From positions 8,641,419 to 8,705,418 of the forward strand of contig OZ020486.1 in assembly GCA_963971405.1 (NCBI GenBank): a DNA stretch of 64,000 nt, in the 5' to 3' direction. Below the pieces are notes generated by a model that worked only from the letters and a program-made list of their open reading frames with translations, was not told where the DNA came from and ran no database searches. Shown here piece after piece: positions 10,170-21,856 of the stretch. Each line of letters starts with the position of its first letter. The stretch's first letter is position 1. Source of the DNA: Psococerastis gibbosa. Taxonomy: Eukaryota > Arthropoda > Insecta > Psocodea > Psocidae. The position numbers and the translations under genes were made by a program.

Positions 10170-11095
10170 ATCATGGCAATTTGGAACTTGGGACTGCTGC
10201 TCTGAAAAAGGGAAGTCATGATAATATGAAAGTAAAAAACCACCCCTTCAAGGTTTTCAAAGAGGTCGGGAGCCCCCAACCTATCCTAACGTCCCTAATG
10301 CTGAGGTTCTGAGACAAATGGATACAGAAGTCAAGTTGCCACTGACGGTTATGAAACGGAAACTAAAATGCTTCTGCCATGTGAGGAGAAACGAAAAGTA
10401 TTGTCTTCTGCATGAAAGCAGCCAAGGGAAGATTGATGAAAGACAGGAAAAGAACATCCTGATTGAAAAACTTGAGGCAGTGGTTTGGCAAGAACATGAC
10501 TTCCCTTTTCAGAGCCGCCAAGGTCCCAAATTGCTATGATGATCGCCAGGCGCGGATCTAGAATGAGACCAAGGAGGGGGCTAAGATTAAATACGAATAA
10601 AAAATATGAATTGCAAAAAATTGCCAATATATTCAGAGGTGGTCCCAGACCTCTTAAAAGGAGGAGGCATTTGTCAGTGGCTTATCAATAGGTTTTCGAA
10701 GGGGGTGGTGTATAATTTTCATAAAATTGTATAAAATGAGGAAAGCCGTTCTCACGCAGCTTTTAAATTAATGACTCTAGTGTCCGTTGCGCATGAGCCA
10801 GAGGGTTCGGAAATATGTAAGGGGGCCCGGGGACTTACCCCGGGTGAATTTTTTTGAAAAATAGGGCTGAAACATTGTGGTTTTACGCATTTTCAGAGCA
10901 ATAAGGCTTCCATATTATAGGGAAGTAACACAATTGAGCACAAGGGGGGACCCGCGGAAGTTTGTGAAAAATAGGTCTGAAATAGTGGGGGTTTACGCAT
11001 TTTGAGGAACCTAATGGGGGCTGTAGCCCCCATAGCCCCCCCCCCCAAAATCCGCGCCTGAGGATCGCCGATCTTTGATAATATGAAGAAGAAGG
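10170..11095 (+). pseudogene. RTE-like LINE 3' end, interrupted by a hAT element
   Basis: The frame gives EVLRQMDTEVKLPLTVMKRK then LKCFCHVRRNEKYCLLHESS then QGKIDERQ, and after a shift TSLFRAAKVPNCYDDRQ, the C-terminal end of an RTE-type ORF. The 3' sequence CTATGATGATCGCC is cut by the hAT element at 10547-11060 and resumes with GATCGCCGATCTTTGATA and a GAAGAAG tail. Confidence 0.7.
10547..11060 (+). mobile_element. hAT-type element, 514 bp, inserted in a LINE tail
   Basis: The ends CAGGCGCGGAT and ATCCGCGCCTG are perfect inverted repeats. The target duplication is ATGATCGC / AGGATCGC (7 of 8). The inside carries GCGTAACG-type relics (10673 on), GAAAAATAGGGCTGAAAC repeats and a C-rich right end. 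Confidence 0.82.
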
Positions 11096-12309
11096 TATCC
11101 TGCGAAGCGCTTTAGCATGGCCTTGGCTCTTCTGGGAACTAGTGAACTAGACCTGCTGATACTAGAGGACGGTACAATACCAATATAAAATAAATTCCAT
11201 ACCCAATATCTTATAGCCCACTGTAGTATAATCGACAATTGATATGAAAACCCAATGAGGGGTTAAGCCTCAACTGGTGAAGGACCCTCTATCTACTTGG
11301 TATTTTGTGGTCAGCAACATAACCGTCAACGGCGTTTTTCCCCTATCGATGAAGGTAAGCTACCTACCCATTGGGGTTAAGTGGACCTAGTAGTATATAT
11401 GAGAGATGGGATGTGACATTCGAGCACGACAAAAATATTTTTCTTGAGGCCACCTGGTAAATTTTTCCAATGGCTGGTCATAAGAGACGTGGTATCAGGT
11501 GGCCCCAGGATTAAAAAAAAAAAAATACTTTTGCGCGCTCCAATGGGCCATCCCTAAGATTCTAAGGCTTAGAACAATAGGCGGAGCAAGTAATGACCGA
11601 AAATAATTCTTTCCTGCCCGGTCTGGAACCTCGACATTCCGTTTCATATTCTAGTTTTCTACCAACTGAACTACGGTACTCTTCTATAATCGAATAACCG
11701 ACAGCCTAAAAGTACATACTCCATACTACACCAAACTATGTTTATAAGCATTGAAATTATGTTTTTTTCTTCCTATGTAGGTCTATATACAAATAACCAT
11801 GATAATTAAAGATGTAGATTTGAAATTGCCAGTGGTTTTGAAACCTTGTTTTGGTGGTTTAACCTCTAAAACAGCGCTATAACCATAAACATCGGCCTAG
11901 ACTTTTTCCTACAAACACCAAGTATAGACCTCCAAATAATCGTATGAGGAAGGTTACTTTAGGTCCATGATGCTGCGATGCAATAACCCATATGTAGGTA
12001 CTTCACTAAATTTTGTTATCTGGTATAAAACACCATAATATATTAATATACAGTACATATAGATAGTGATTCACCATTTTCAATTCGGTTCCATAGTTAT
12101 TAAAAGCATATTATTTCTTAGGATCGATATGAAGACTATAGGTGTGGGTGGTGTAAAATAAATACATAAGCATTTATTTGCAAACAGACTTCAACGTCCA
12201 ATAACATGCAAATCTTATACAGAAAATTTTAGTAGCCTATTCTTTAACTTCATTCGTAGTATACCTAGTATAATTTTCTTTTACTAGGATAAGTTACGTA
12301 AATTAAGTG
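11096..12309. other. Non-coding flank, no feature seen
   Basis: AT-rich DNA without a long reading frame, SINE or terminal repeat that could be recognised. Confidence 0.5.
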
Positions 12310-12395
12310 GGTTTCTATTTTTTCGGAGCAGCCGTCTCCAAAGTCGAAATCGCCATGATGATCGCCTATCTTCAATAAGAGGCGTTTAAAGAAGA
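12310..12395 (+). pseudogene. RTE-like LINE, last codons and tail
   Basis: It reads AAVSKVEIAMMIAYLQ then stop, followed by GAGGCGTTTAAAGAAGAAG. The end SKV-IAMMIA is the usual last piece of this LINE type and shares its DNA with the SINE-like family B tail. Confidence 0.6.
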
Positions 12396-12429
12396 AGATA
12401 TACATAAATACAATATATATACAGGTATG

Positions 12430-12905
12430 CTAGGGCTGGGCTGCAGGCTACGAAGACGGGGTCCTAGATGGCGGATAGTCAAAAAAACCACCAGATATAG
12501 TGGCTATCTGCGAATATAACGAATATAGCAGTCCCCGACCAAGCAGCGGCATAATCGGAGGGTGTGATGGCAAGTCTGGCGGTGAGGCTTGCCTAGAAAA
12601 AGCCACCGTAGCCCGAGGATGACAATGTGACGGGGCGAATAGTTGCCGCCAATAAATAAGCAACCACTGCTAGGGGTTGGGAAACTGTCCCCGAAGGCAT
12701 TGAAACTTAATAAAGAGTCAACGGCAGAAGGATGCAGAAGGCAATGGGAAACCACTGCATTACAATTCCCTAGTACAGTCATCATGACTATGTACATTCG
12801 ATACTCTACATACTTGTCCGAAGTACGGTATTTACGTATTTACAATTGCCATGATGATCTCCTATCTTTGATAAAAGAGGCATTCGATGAAGATACAGGT
12901 GTACT
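12430..12905 (+). repeat. SINE-like family B copy with RTE-type tail
   Basis: It contains the family core: CCCGAAGGCATTGAAACTTA, GAGTCAACGGCAGAAGGATG, ATGGGAAACCACTGCATTAC, then CCATGATGATCTCCTATCTT and TAAAAGAGGCATTCGATGAAG. The 5' third (12430-12640) is specific to this copy. The tail is the same as that of the RTE-like LINE fragments at 12310 and 10170. Confidence 0.65.
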
Positions 12906-13757
12906 AAAGCTGGAACGGTGAAAGTTCTATTTATCTCTTAAAACTTTTTTCGGAAGCTTCAATTTTTCCTGGGATCAATATTTTTTCTGAGAATCCAATT
13001 TTACCAAGTTAATTTGAATTTTCTGTAAAAAATACAAAGTTAATTTTTTTTTTCAAATAATGACTATCAATTCAAAATTGCGAAGTTCATGAAGAACAGA
13101 AGAAAAAATAGTTTCCATTTTGCGGTATTAATTATTTACTAATGTACCTATAGTAATAAATTTTATTCTTTTTTGTGTAATGCAAAAAAACCGGATATTT
13201 GTCAACAAATTTTCAGCCGGACATACCATTTAAAAACCGAACATCTGCCAGCCCTGACTGTACCTATATCTGTACCTACTACGTACAATAGTATATAAAT
13301 AAATAAAAGGCTATGGTATATGCCCAAACATTATACTTACCGCTCTGTTGACAAGTCAGGAGATCCGCAATGTCTAGCACATACCACTAAACTATCGTAC
13401 GCTGCTTATTATCGATAATAACGTAATAGCCACGGAGCAATTACAATTAGTTAGTTGCCTTGGCGCGTGCCCCCCGAGCAAAAATATCCCATCTATGGCC
13501 ATGCTCCCCGTTATAATTTGATATTACATAATTATCGGACTATAAGTACACGGAAGATTAGGTACCTCCGAACACCATTTCCAACTGCTTTCAACTGACT
13601 TTCGATCCACACCTGAGGTGTGATGGTAGGCCTGCCTGGGGAGCTTCCAAGTATTTTGAAAAGGCTAAATTAATGATTCAGCAACCTTATTATGGGGATT
13701 TGGGATTAACCTTAAACCGTGTCAGCAATTAATATCTCAAAAAGCTGTTGAAACCAA

Positions 13758-14192
13758 TTAACCCCTCTTTAAGTGATAAAGTGACATTTTGGTGGCAGTT
13801 AATGTGTCCTCAAGCTCTCCGCAGCAGCTTCTTCGTGCAACTTCCGTCGATCTGCAGCATCGCAGTGCAGATTCCGGACACTGATTATACAGGAGCGATA
13901 CGACTAACCCTCCGAAGCTGTGGCTAATCCCCACAGTTTGTGGTTCTTCGAGCCGGAACCCTGAACCGTTTTTTTTTACAGACACCTCCCCTTGACTCTT
14001 GAAGGAAAAGTTTCTATGATCTGTACTGCCTGTGGAGTAAATAAAGCATTTCAGTGCCTTCGCCCCTTCAATTGCTGGTTGAGTATCCCCAAGACCCAGA
14101 GATTCATGTAGGTTGATCAGGTCCGATCCTGTGTGGTGCAACGGAAACAATTTACAGTATGAATAGTGCCTCCTAAGGGTTTCCCGTGTCAC
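13758..14192 (-). pseudogene. Unrecognised coding-like remnant
   Basis: A 144-codon open frame with LHESLGLGDTQPAIEGAKAL and KCFIYSTGSTDHRNFSFKS. It is more GC-rich than its surroundings and looks like a piece of a transposon protein, but no family was identified with confidence. The Met start and the Gly end have no supporting signals. Confidence 0.3.
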
Positions 14193-14439
14193 TATATGAT
14201 GTTATAATGTTTACCTCGGGGACAATCACCTAACTTTCCTCCCATTACCATACTACAGTCCGTTCATCTTTTTTATGGTCACAGGGTGGGCCCTTGTTGC
14301 CCGCTCTGAGCAAGCACATAATTAGTTGACCTCTTACTAGTTGGAGGGGTTTACAACGGGACTGTCTCTTTCTCGTAAGAAGACGACCGTATTGTTGAGG
14401 ACGCTTCGATCCTGCGGGCCTACTATGGCGATTAGTTTT

Positions 14440-14545
14440 AATCTTAACCTGGGATTAAAAATGTAAACAAGATAATTTTTGGACATTACAAAGCGCTTTT
14501 TTTTTTTTGTTTTTTTTTTGTTTACATTTGTAACCCAGGAATAAG
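14440..14545. repeat. Small palindromic element (TTAAAAATGTAAACAA type)
   Basis: The arm AACCTGGGATTAAAAATGTA (14446 on) is mirrored by GTTTACATTTGTAACCCAGG (14519 on), around a T12/T10 spacer. It shares its inner arms with 6763-6932 and 21385-21495. Confidence 0.65.
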
Positions 14546-15199
14546 TTAATGCTAAACAGCATTGTAGGTCAACTAGTTATGCGGTTGTTTAGATCGTGCA
14601 ATAAGGGTGGAGCCTGTGACCGTAAAATAGAATGAACGGAATGTAGGTACTACAAACCAAGATCAAAACAAATAATATGCAATTACATGATTTCTTTCTG
14701 CATAGATCCGGAATGCATTTTAATGTGTAGCTGTTGCAGCAAATAAAAGGTTCACCGTAAAAACTGCACATTATCCGAGCTTAATATCGTTTATACTAGT
14801 ACATTCGCTAACACAAGCTATATAACCACATACCTCGAAGAATTGCTAAAAGTCCTTAAGCTACGATCCACCTTCTGTTTTAGATCTATCTTTAAGATAT
14901 CTCGAAATTAAAGGTTTTGGGTTTCAATTAGATACATTTAGCACAGCCCCAGCCTCGCCTAGTCATTTATATTGCTATGTCTATTATACGACCGTCGGTC
15001 ATGTTCTGCATAAAATCGCCCACTTTCATATCCCTTGCAATGGGTAAATTATTGCAAAAATACAGTAAATTGTGGCAGGTGTAATGCATTTATATGGCAG
15101 GTCAGGGCTAAAGGAGAGTCCTGTTTCATGGAAACAAATAATGAGTGCTTATTTAGTGCTTCAGTGCTTACGTAACAAAAGGAACTAAATACACGCTCT

Positions 15200-15530
15200 G
15201 AATTAATTATGAATGCAGGCATAAGGGATCATGGCCGAAATTGGCGTCCTTTGCTAACAAAGTTGGTTTACGTTGCTGAACCAACTCCGCTCCTGTGTAA
15301 AGCAACAGGGTGAGATGTGGCCAGATAGACGCCAATAACACCCTCTGCTCGTGTGGTCAGAGGCACGACGTGGACCATTTGTTCCAGGGCAGTCTAGGTC
15401 CAGCCCAATGCACAAAAGACGACCTGAGGGAGGCCAATAGCGCTGCCTACAATTTCACACCATTTCGAGACGTTCGTTTGGACACGAAAAAATAAAGTAA
15501 GTACGGTAGCCTATTTTTTGTTCTTCATTA
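15200..15530 (+). pseudogene. LINE C-terminal zinc-knuckle remnant
   Basis: LNQLRSCVKQQGEMWPDRRQ in one frame is followed, one frame over, by NNTLCSCGQRHDVDHLFQG, which has the C-x-C-x(n)-H-x(n)-H-like pattern at the end of many LINE ORF2 proteins. The end is LRDVRLDTKK-like, then stop. It is damaged by at least one frameshift. Confidence 0.5.
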
Positions 15531-16275
15531 GTTAATGTTTATTGTTATATGTATTTGTCTCATTTTGTCACCCTACAGGATACTTTATGGGGGAGGGGGG
15601 TATGATCCCATGAGCCCCTCCGTTGATCCGCTACTCATCAACGGTTCTTAAGTTGAAAACGGCTGTTACAGTTCTGGAAGACACAACCGTCATTGACAGT
15701 CTGTTAGGAATGAATGGAGGTGTCACAGTCGAGATACTTAACAACGACACATAGTAGTCTTAGGTCAGCGCACGAGCATCAAGCTCAAGTAATGTATTAA
15801 ACCAGTAGACTAATAGCACAACTCCAATTATTAAATTATAACCCGCATCTAGCCTGGTCTTGCGTCACAAATCAGCCACGAGCGCTCATTCATAAATTGG
15901 ATCTGTATAAAATATAATAGATAGCGTCTAGCCATAAGCTAACTAAGGCCGATACCGGCGAAATGCAAGGGAGAAATGCGGGGAAATATCAAAGGAAATG
16001 GTTGGCATAACCAATCAATCAAATAATTTTATATGCTAAGAACTAAAAAAACTGGTGTTCACCGATGCTAAAGTCAAGGCCGTGACTGAAGAAAATGTCA
16101 AATTGGTTAAGAAAATAGTGAGTCTAATTTCTGCAAAGTGGCCATAGACCTAAAGACACGAGCAAAGTCACGTGTGTTTAAGTTTTTGGATCATAATTTG
16201 AATATCACGTTTAAGCTTCGTGCCAATCATGAATTGATCAAATAAGGTAAATAATGGCAAACACTCTTGAATTAC

Positions 16276-16575
16276 CTAACAATTTAAGTTGACAAATCTT
16301 GTCCAGCACGAACTTCTGAATCTGACAGAAGCATCGTAACTGGAGTCGAATGAAGAACCAGTAGAATCCGGGCTGATGGGCCGTGGTCGAAATGAAAGTG
16401 AACTTCTAAACGTTTCGTCAACATCTGCGGTCGACATCTTCAGTGGCACTGCATAGACCTTGAAGGTTATACTTCGGAGCCACCGATGGTTCTGTTTGTT
16501 GTAGCTTGTATTTTTTTTTCTTATCGTTGGGTACGTTTTTAAGCTTTGTGGACTATTGTACCCCTTGTCGAGCAT
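16276..16575 (-). repeat. Dispersed repeat with GACGAAACG core
   Basis: The minus strand has CACTGAAGATGTCGACCGC, TGTTGACGAAACGTTTAGAA and CGGCCCATCAGCCCGGATTC. The minus strand of 24186-24368 has the same blocks (GACGAGACGTTTGGAACTAC, GGCCCATAAACCCGGATC). It is open for 99 codons, but nothing suggests a gene. Confidence 0.5.
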
Positions 16576-17830
16576 TACTACCCCTGCAATTCAATCTAAA
16601 TATAATGCAAACTACAAATAAAAAACTATATTAGGCCCTACTATAACCAAGGTCCGAGGAGCATGAGTGGAAAACGGCGATTTTGGATCGAATATTGAAG
16701 GAATATTCAAGTGTGCAACGGGGGGGGGGGGATAGTTGCAAATGGCCCAGTTCATTGACTTGACGCTTTACGTCATTTCATTCGAACAGTTCCTTAGGAT
16801 GCATTTAAATTAAATAAATAAACACATATGTCCACAAAAAGGTTTATTTCAAACATGGTTGCCCAAGATTGTAAAGGAAATTAAGGTTTAAGAAAATTCA
16901 ATGCACTTTATACATAAATTTCTTGAAGAAAAATTGAAATCAGTCTGGCATTTTGTTTCAATTTTATACGATACATTTCACTCATCTTTTTCATAACCAT
17001 TCATTTTAATACAAATTATAACAACTAGTTTTTAATTAATTATACGTCAACAAGGAATAAATATTTCACACAAATAAATGTACAGAGAGGGGGTGAAGAT
17101 GAATGTTTAAAACTTGAACAAAATTATATGTCGTTTTAAAATTTTCTTAGGAAATACCCACGCTTAGGAATTAATTTTTTGGCTTATAAACCCAATTTTC
17201 TTATTTCTATTTTATTTTATTTTAATTGAGTTTATAAACGCTGATTAAGAGTTAGTTCATAAACAGACTTGACATAAAATTCAACGAAAGCTCTTCTGAG
17301 AGTAATTTGACGTTTTATCAAAATCTAAATGCCCGATAGTATATATAGTTTTTGAAGCCACTATATATGGAACTTAGGGCTGAGCACTGCAGCATGTTCT
17401 ATATTTATTGTAACTGTAAATACTTTTGATGGAAATAATAAAGTTATTGTAGGCCTATTGTATTATTACCCCCTAATTAGTCAGCTTTTAATATATTTAA
17501 CAACAATAACAATATTTAATATGTAACAACGCAAACTTAAAAAAGATTTCTCGCTCTGCATTCTCACGAAGGCGGGATTGAAAACAAAACTTCTGGATGA
17601 TTATAAAAGTATAGAGTAATCAGGAAAGAGTGGGAAAGGCTGATATAACTATAGGTGGCAAGCAATTTTTCTGGAGGGGGTACTGCCTCCAATCGACTCG
17701 CCATGTAACTTAAAAGTGACAATATCCATAATATCCATCAGCAACTTTCTGGGGGGGGGGGGGGGCAGGCTAGGCCAAGAAAGTTCGTATCAAATAGCTA
17801 AAGAGGGTAGGAGACCCCTGCACACGACAC

Positions 17831-18552
17831 CCATTGGCGTAAATAGACTTAGCCCCCCAGGTCCACCCGTAGCCCCCCCCCCAGGATTTCTGGTGACAAA
17901 GTCGTTATGGAGGCTAAAGGCATAGTATCCACAATAATGAAAGGGACATTTTACATGAAAAAAATCAACATATTGACCAAGTAGGTACTTCCACAAAAAA
18001 TATATTAGGCCTACCTACTCAAAATGCTTAAAACCCCAATATTTCAGAGATATTTTTTCCAAATTTTTCAGCGGGGGAGACCCCCTGGCCCCCCTCAATG
18101 AGTCAATGGTGGGTTTATTCGTCGTTATAGCCTAATATCTCAACTGTACTGCTTTCAAAATGCGTATAACCTCCATAATTTGGGCCTATTCATCAATTTT
18201 GTTTCTGTTTGCAACCATTGGCGTAAATAGGGGGGTCCTGGGCTAAGCCCCCTCCCCCCCAGAAGCATCCGTAGCCCCCCAGGATTTCTGGTGACAAAGA
18301 CGTTATGGAGGTGAAAGGTATAGTATCCACAATAATGAAAGGGAAATTAATTCTTGGTACACGCTTTTTTCACATGAAAGACATCATGAAAAAAATCAAC
18401 ATATTGACCAAGTACTTTCAAAAAAATATATTACTCAAAATGCTTAAAACCCCGATGTTTCAGACCTATTTTTTCGAAAAATTTCTTCGGGGATCAAAGT
18501 CTTGGGGTCCTAAAGCCCCCCCCCCAGAAATTTTGGGAATTTACGCCAATGG
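17831..18552 (+). repeat. Two hAT-like copies of the GGCGTAAAT family in a row
   Basis: The complete copy 18215-18552 starts CCATTGGCGTAAATAG and ends ATTTACGCCAATGG, a 13-14 bp inverted repeat; no matching target duplication is visible. The first copy, from 17831, has only the left end and the shared interior GGATTTCTGGTGACAAAG, TAGTATCCACAATAATGAAA and ATCAACATATTGACCAAGTA. A further lone right end lies at about 6130. Confidence 0.6.
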
Positions 18553-18737
18553 GAAGGGAAGGAGGGAGGGAGGGAGGGCAGACCGAGGCCGCGATGGCGA
18601 CGTCAACGTTGACGGGATCTGAGGAAGCTCGGCCGGACATTTCCGGACGCTAGACCGGGCGGACAGTGCCAATATTGTAGAACAGGCCAGTGTCCTACAT
18701 TGACTGTAGCGCGACGGGGTGAGGTACCTATATATGT

Positions 18738-18836
18738 ACATGGCTACATTTTTGGGCCATGCGTTGAAGGGCACGTATAAATCAGGTGGTTCTGCACCCT
18801 CCTAATTACTTATAGCCTCAACTCTGCTAGATAGTA
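18738..18836 (+). repeat. SINE family A, degenerate 3' half
   Basis: The body from TGGCTACATTTTTGGGCCAT to CTCAACTCTGCTAGATAG is recognisable with many changes; the tRNA-like head is missing. It directly precedes the 192-bp segment (18839-19030) that has a near-identical copy at 23743. Confidence 0.65.
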
Positions 18837-18838
18837 AG

Positions 18839-19030
18839 TCATCATTTATTTATTTATTTATTCAAGTAAGCTATATATATATCTCATGATCTCCCTCCTC
18901 TATTAACTTCTGCCGCAGACTTTTATACTGTACGTTAATTATGAATGAATATTTTTAGACTCCATTATAAGGCAAATTGTCTCGATCTAAGATTTTGCGA
19001 CCACGTGAGTTTAATTATTAAGTTTGTTTA
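18839..19030 (-). repeat. 192-bp segment duplicated at 23743-23938
   Basis: Identical to 23743-23938 except for the length of an AT-repeat (4 bp). It begins right after the degenerate SINE at 18738-18836. Read in reverse it ends in an (AAAT)n run like a retroposon tail. This locus shows no target duplication of its own, so it is either the source or an older copy. Confidence 0.8.
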
Positions 19031-19275
19031 TGAACATACTTAACTAAGAGAAAGTTTGGTTTATAAAAATTGGATAGTAACAAGTGAGTTGGTTTGATAG
19101 TGCTAAATTCAATTCCGTCTACAAATCACCTGTTCAAGTGCTCTTTACGCACCATCGTACATTCGTTCAGTTTCAGATGCTATTACCATCTGCGCACAGT
19201 ACGTTCCTTGCCCTGGGTTGACTTAGAGTCCCATATGCAAAGAGATGGGACATTCGATCACATCCAGCCAATTTT

Positions 19276-20105
19276 TTGCTTTCCAATTTATACGTAGTAG
19301 GATATGGAAATGTGATGGTCCAAATTTTCGATTCCGAGATTTCAACGGATTTACACGTTCTGAGGTCCCAGGAACCCACAAAAGTGATTTTTACGAAATG
19401 TCTGTCTGTCTGTCGCTCTGTCTGTCGCTCTGTCTGTCTGTGCGTCGATTTCAGGGCAAACTACTAGATTTTGATGAAATCTGGCATGTAAGTTCAAAAA
19501 AATCATACCTCGTACCAATTTTTTTTATTTTGGGCTATTTCAATTTGGGGGGGGGGTTTATTTTCAAAAAACTCCAAAAAAACGTCTAAAAAAATTATTT
19601 ATCCAAAACGGCTGCAACGATTTCTTTTAAATTCATATATACTGTATTCGTTATTAATGTTGACAAAATGCGGGGGGTCGCTTGCCCCTTGATAGTTTGC
19701 TTCTGGGGGTAACAAAATAAAAATAATAATTTTTCTGCGAAACCTTTCCATCGATGATTTCTACCTTCAGGCATGTTTTAGGTGTTAAATTAAGTAACGA
19801 AACCGGACAGGTTGCTTTCCCAAAAAACTATTGTATTGTGCAAAAAAAATGTTTTTGAAAATATGATAGAAAATTCACGCTCAAATGCATTGCGTGCCCT
19901 GCCATTAGTGCTGTGTGGTTATGTAATGTAATGTCTGACCTATCTTGAATTTACTTCACCTCCAGTGACGTCAGGTGGACAACCCCCCCCCCCCAGATGT
20001 TCGAAATTTAACAATAGGAAAATTATTTACCATGAAATTACTCGTTTTCTCTATCTACTAATTGATAAATTGGAAAGCATGTTCGAGTAAACTCGGACCG
20101 GTTCT
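19276..20105 (+). mobile_element. GCTTTCC element, full-length copy
   Basis: 830 bp from TTGCTTTCCAATTTATACGT to ACTCGGACCGGTTCT. Order of blocks: AAGGAAATGTGATGG-type start, GGTCCCAGGAACCC, a GTCT-repeat, a GTCGATTT block, a G9 run, GGGGGTCGCTTGCCCCTTGA, GAAACCGGACAGGTTGCTTT, CCAGTGACGTCAGGTGGACA, a C12 run, GATAAATTGGAAAGC, and the hairpin GTTCGAGT-AA-ACTCGGAC. Confidence 0.8.
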
Positions 20106-20299
20106 TTTTTTTATGTTCAAGTGTGGCCAATCGTTGAATAGACGTGGCAGGTTAGGCCCGAAATTCAATTTTGGCGGGAGTGAATATCCCATCTCTGCCG
20201 TATAGAACTCTAGGTAGACTCATCAAATACAGTGTTATTAGCTACGGGTATACGCAAAATTTGTCCTAGCATTGTCAGAAGCCATAAGAACAGGCTATA

Positions 20300-20681
20300 G
20301 GCGCCCATTCCATTGACCGGCTAAGGCTATTTCCAAAAATGGTGACGTGGTAGCAGACATTGAAGACTTAGGTACGTTTCCACAGACCTCGCATTGCAGA
20401 TTGCAAATGACATTGACGGAAATATTTCTTTTTCTTTTTATAGAAATCTATTAAAATGTTTGTAATTAACATATCCCATGAAGCCATTTTTTAATTTTAG
20501 TTTGTTTGTTTGTGATTTTACTGTATGATCATTGATCAATTTTAACTATGGCATAGAGGAAAATAAACATTTTCGTCAATTCTGCAATGCGAGGTCGGTG
20601 GAAACCCCGCCTAAGTCTTGAATGTCTGCTACCACGGCACCATTTTTGGAATTGCCCTAGCCGGTCAATGGAATGGGCACC
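20300..20681. mobile_element. Foldback element FB-1
   Basis: Long arms start GGCGCCCATTCCATTGACCG and end in the complement (TCAATGGAATGGGCACC). Each arm is about 130 bp and holds GTAGCAGACATT-AAGACTTA and TCGCATTGCAGA. The spacer in this orientation reads TCTATTAAAATGTTTGTAAT, then AACATATCCCATGAAGCCAT. Confidence 0.82.
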
Positions 20682-21019
20682 TAAATAAAATACAAATTTT
20701 TTTTCTGCTACAGAGGCCTAAGCCTACTTATTTTTTTATTCTAACCTGGTATTAAAAATGAGAATTTACCAATGGAGAGTGCTATTCAATTGCTTTGTTA
20801 AATTTTTAACGCCAAGAATAGTAGACCCGCGGTTACTGAACAAATCATTGTATTATAGTTACTTATTGTTTCTAATTTCAATATCAACTGAGTTTCTAAC
20901 CCAAATTCGTTTGGTACAGAAATTACATAATGGTGCGCTATCTGCTGTATTCAAACAGTAGTAGTAGTAGTATGGTTGGACACAGTCCCAGGCCACGGTG
21001 TGGGCCCATAGGACAGGGG

Positions 21020-21200
21020 ACCTCCTGATTATGGTGGATTCCGAACCACTTGGGAAACACAGTGAAGTCACATGATTAGTTCGGAGGTGCCCAGGACAAG
21101 TCCTACCGTGTTTCTTTACCGGCACTGTGTACACTTCCAAGTTATCTGCATCTTTGAACCTGCTCTGGTCCGCTGGATTCAACTTGGTAAGGCGGCCATT
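21020..21200 (+). repeat. Dispersed repeat family D
   Basis: GTGGATTCCGAACCACTTGG, GGAGGTGCCCAGGACAAGTC, CACTGTGTACACTTCCAAGT and TGCTCTGGTCCGCTGGATTC recur at 27680-28490 (split), 41830-42160 and, in reverse, 54825-54990. The type of element is not clear. It lies 0.7 kb downstream of the neuroligin stop. Confidence 0.6.
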
Positions 21201-21384
21201 CAAACAGTAAGTTTCTTGATACATAAGGTTTTGGCAGTCAATGCGTATTTGGTGCAATTATTTAAAAACTTGGTATTTAATCTTGTTCAAATATTCAAAA
21301 TCAATTAAAATCCTTTCATAACACAAAAACCGGCAATAGTAAAAAAGCGGGAAATTTTAGCCTCCCAGCAGGCTTGACATGCCG

Positions 21385-21495
21385 TTTAATAATAACTTAA
21401 CCTGGGGTTAAAAATGTGAACAATATAATTTTGGAATAGGGCAGCTCTTTGCAATCTATAATTATCTTGTTTACCCCCGAATAAGTTACAATATT
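21385..21495. repeat. Small palindromic element (TTAAAAATGTAAACAA type)
   Basis: AATAACTTAACCTGGGGTTA at one end and TTACCCCCGAATAAGTTA at the other are imperfect complements. The interior AAAAATGTGAACAATATAAT matches 6820 and 14459. A related left half is seen at 20740. Confidence 0.6.
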
Positions 21496-21856
21496 ATTGA
21501 ACGACATGATAAGCCCACAGGAAAGTTTTTCTGGAAGGCGGGAGAATCCGTCAAAAAACATGAAAATCCCGCAAAAAGGGCGCCAAGAATGTTTTTTAAT
21601 CCTGGGGCCGTCTGATGCAATTTCTCCATTGACGAGTCATTGAAAAGTCGTACCTATAGCAAATGGCTCCAAAAAATAATTTTGATACGCTCGAATGTCC
21701 CGTCTCTCAACCACAGAACTCTACTTTAGGTGCATTCTCCGTCCCATAGCTAGCTGATCATTGCGTATACCCGCTCCTAACAAAACCTTCAAATTAGACA
21801 AGAGAAATTTGCTCCCTATGAGGTTCCGACCGCGCTCTGGGCGCGGTAGACTCTTG

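Larger units (their letters stand above)
14546..17640. other. Mostly unique 3' flank
   Basis: Apart from the LINE remnant at 15200-15530 and the repeat at 16276-16575, nothing was identified. There is a G11 run near 16721 and a short GATCCGCTACTCATCAACGG piece near 15630 that looks like a worn transposon end. Confidence 0.45.

Noticed and set aside
18215-18552. Target duplication for the GGCGTAAAT element
   Set aside because: The terminal inverted repeat is clear, but the flanks GTTTGCAA and GAAGGGAA do not match, so only the TIR is reported.
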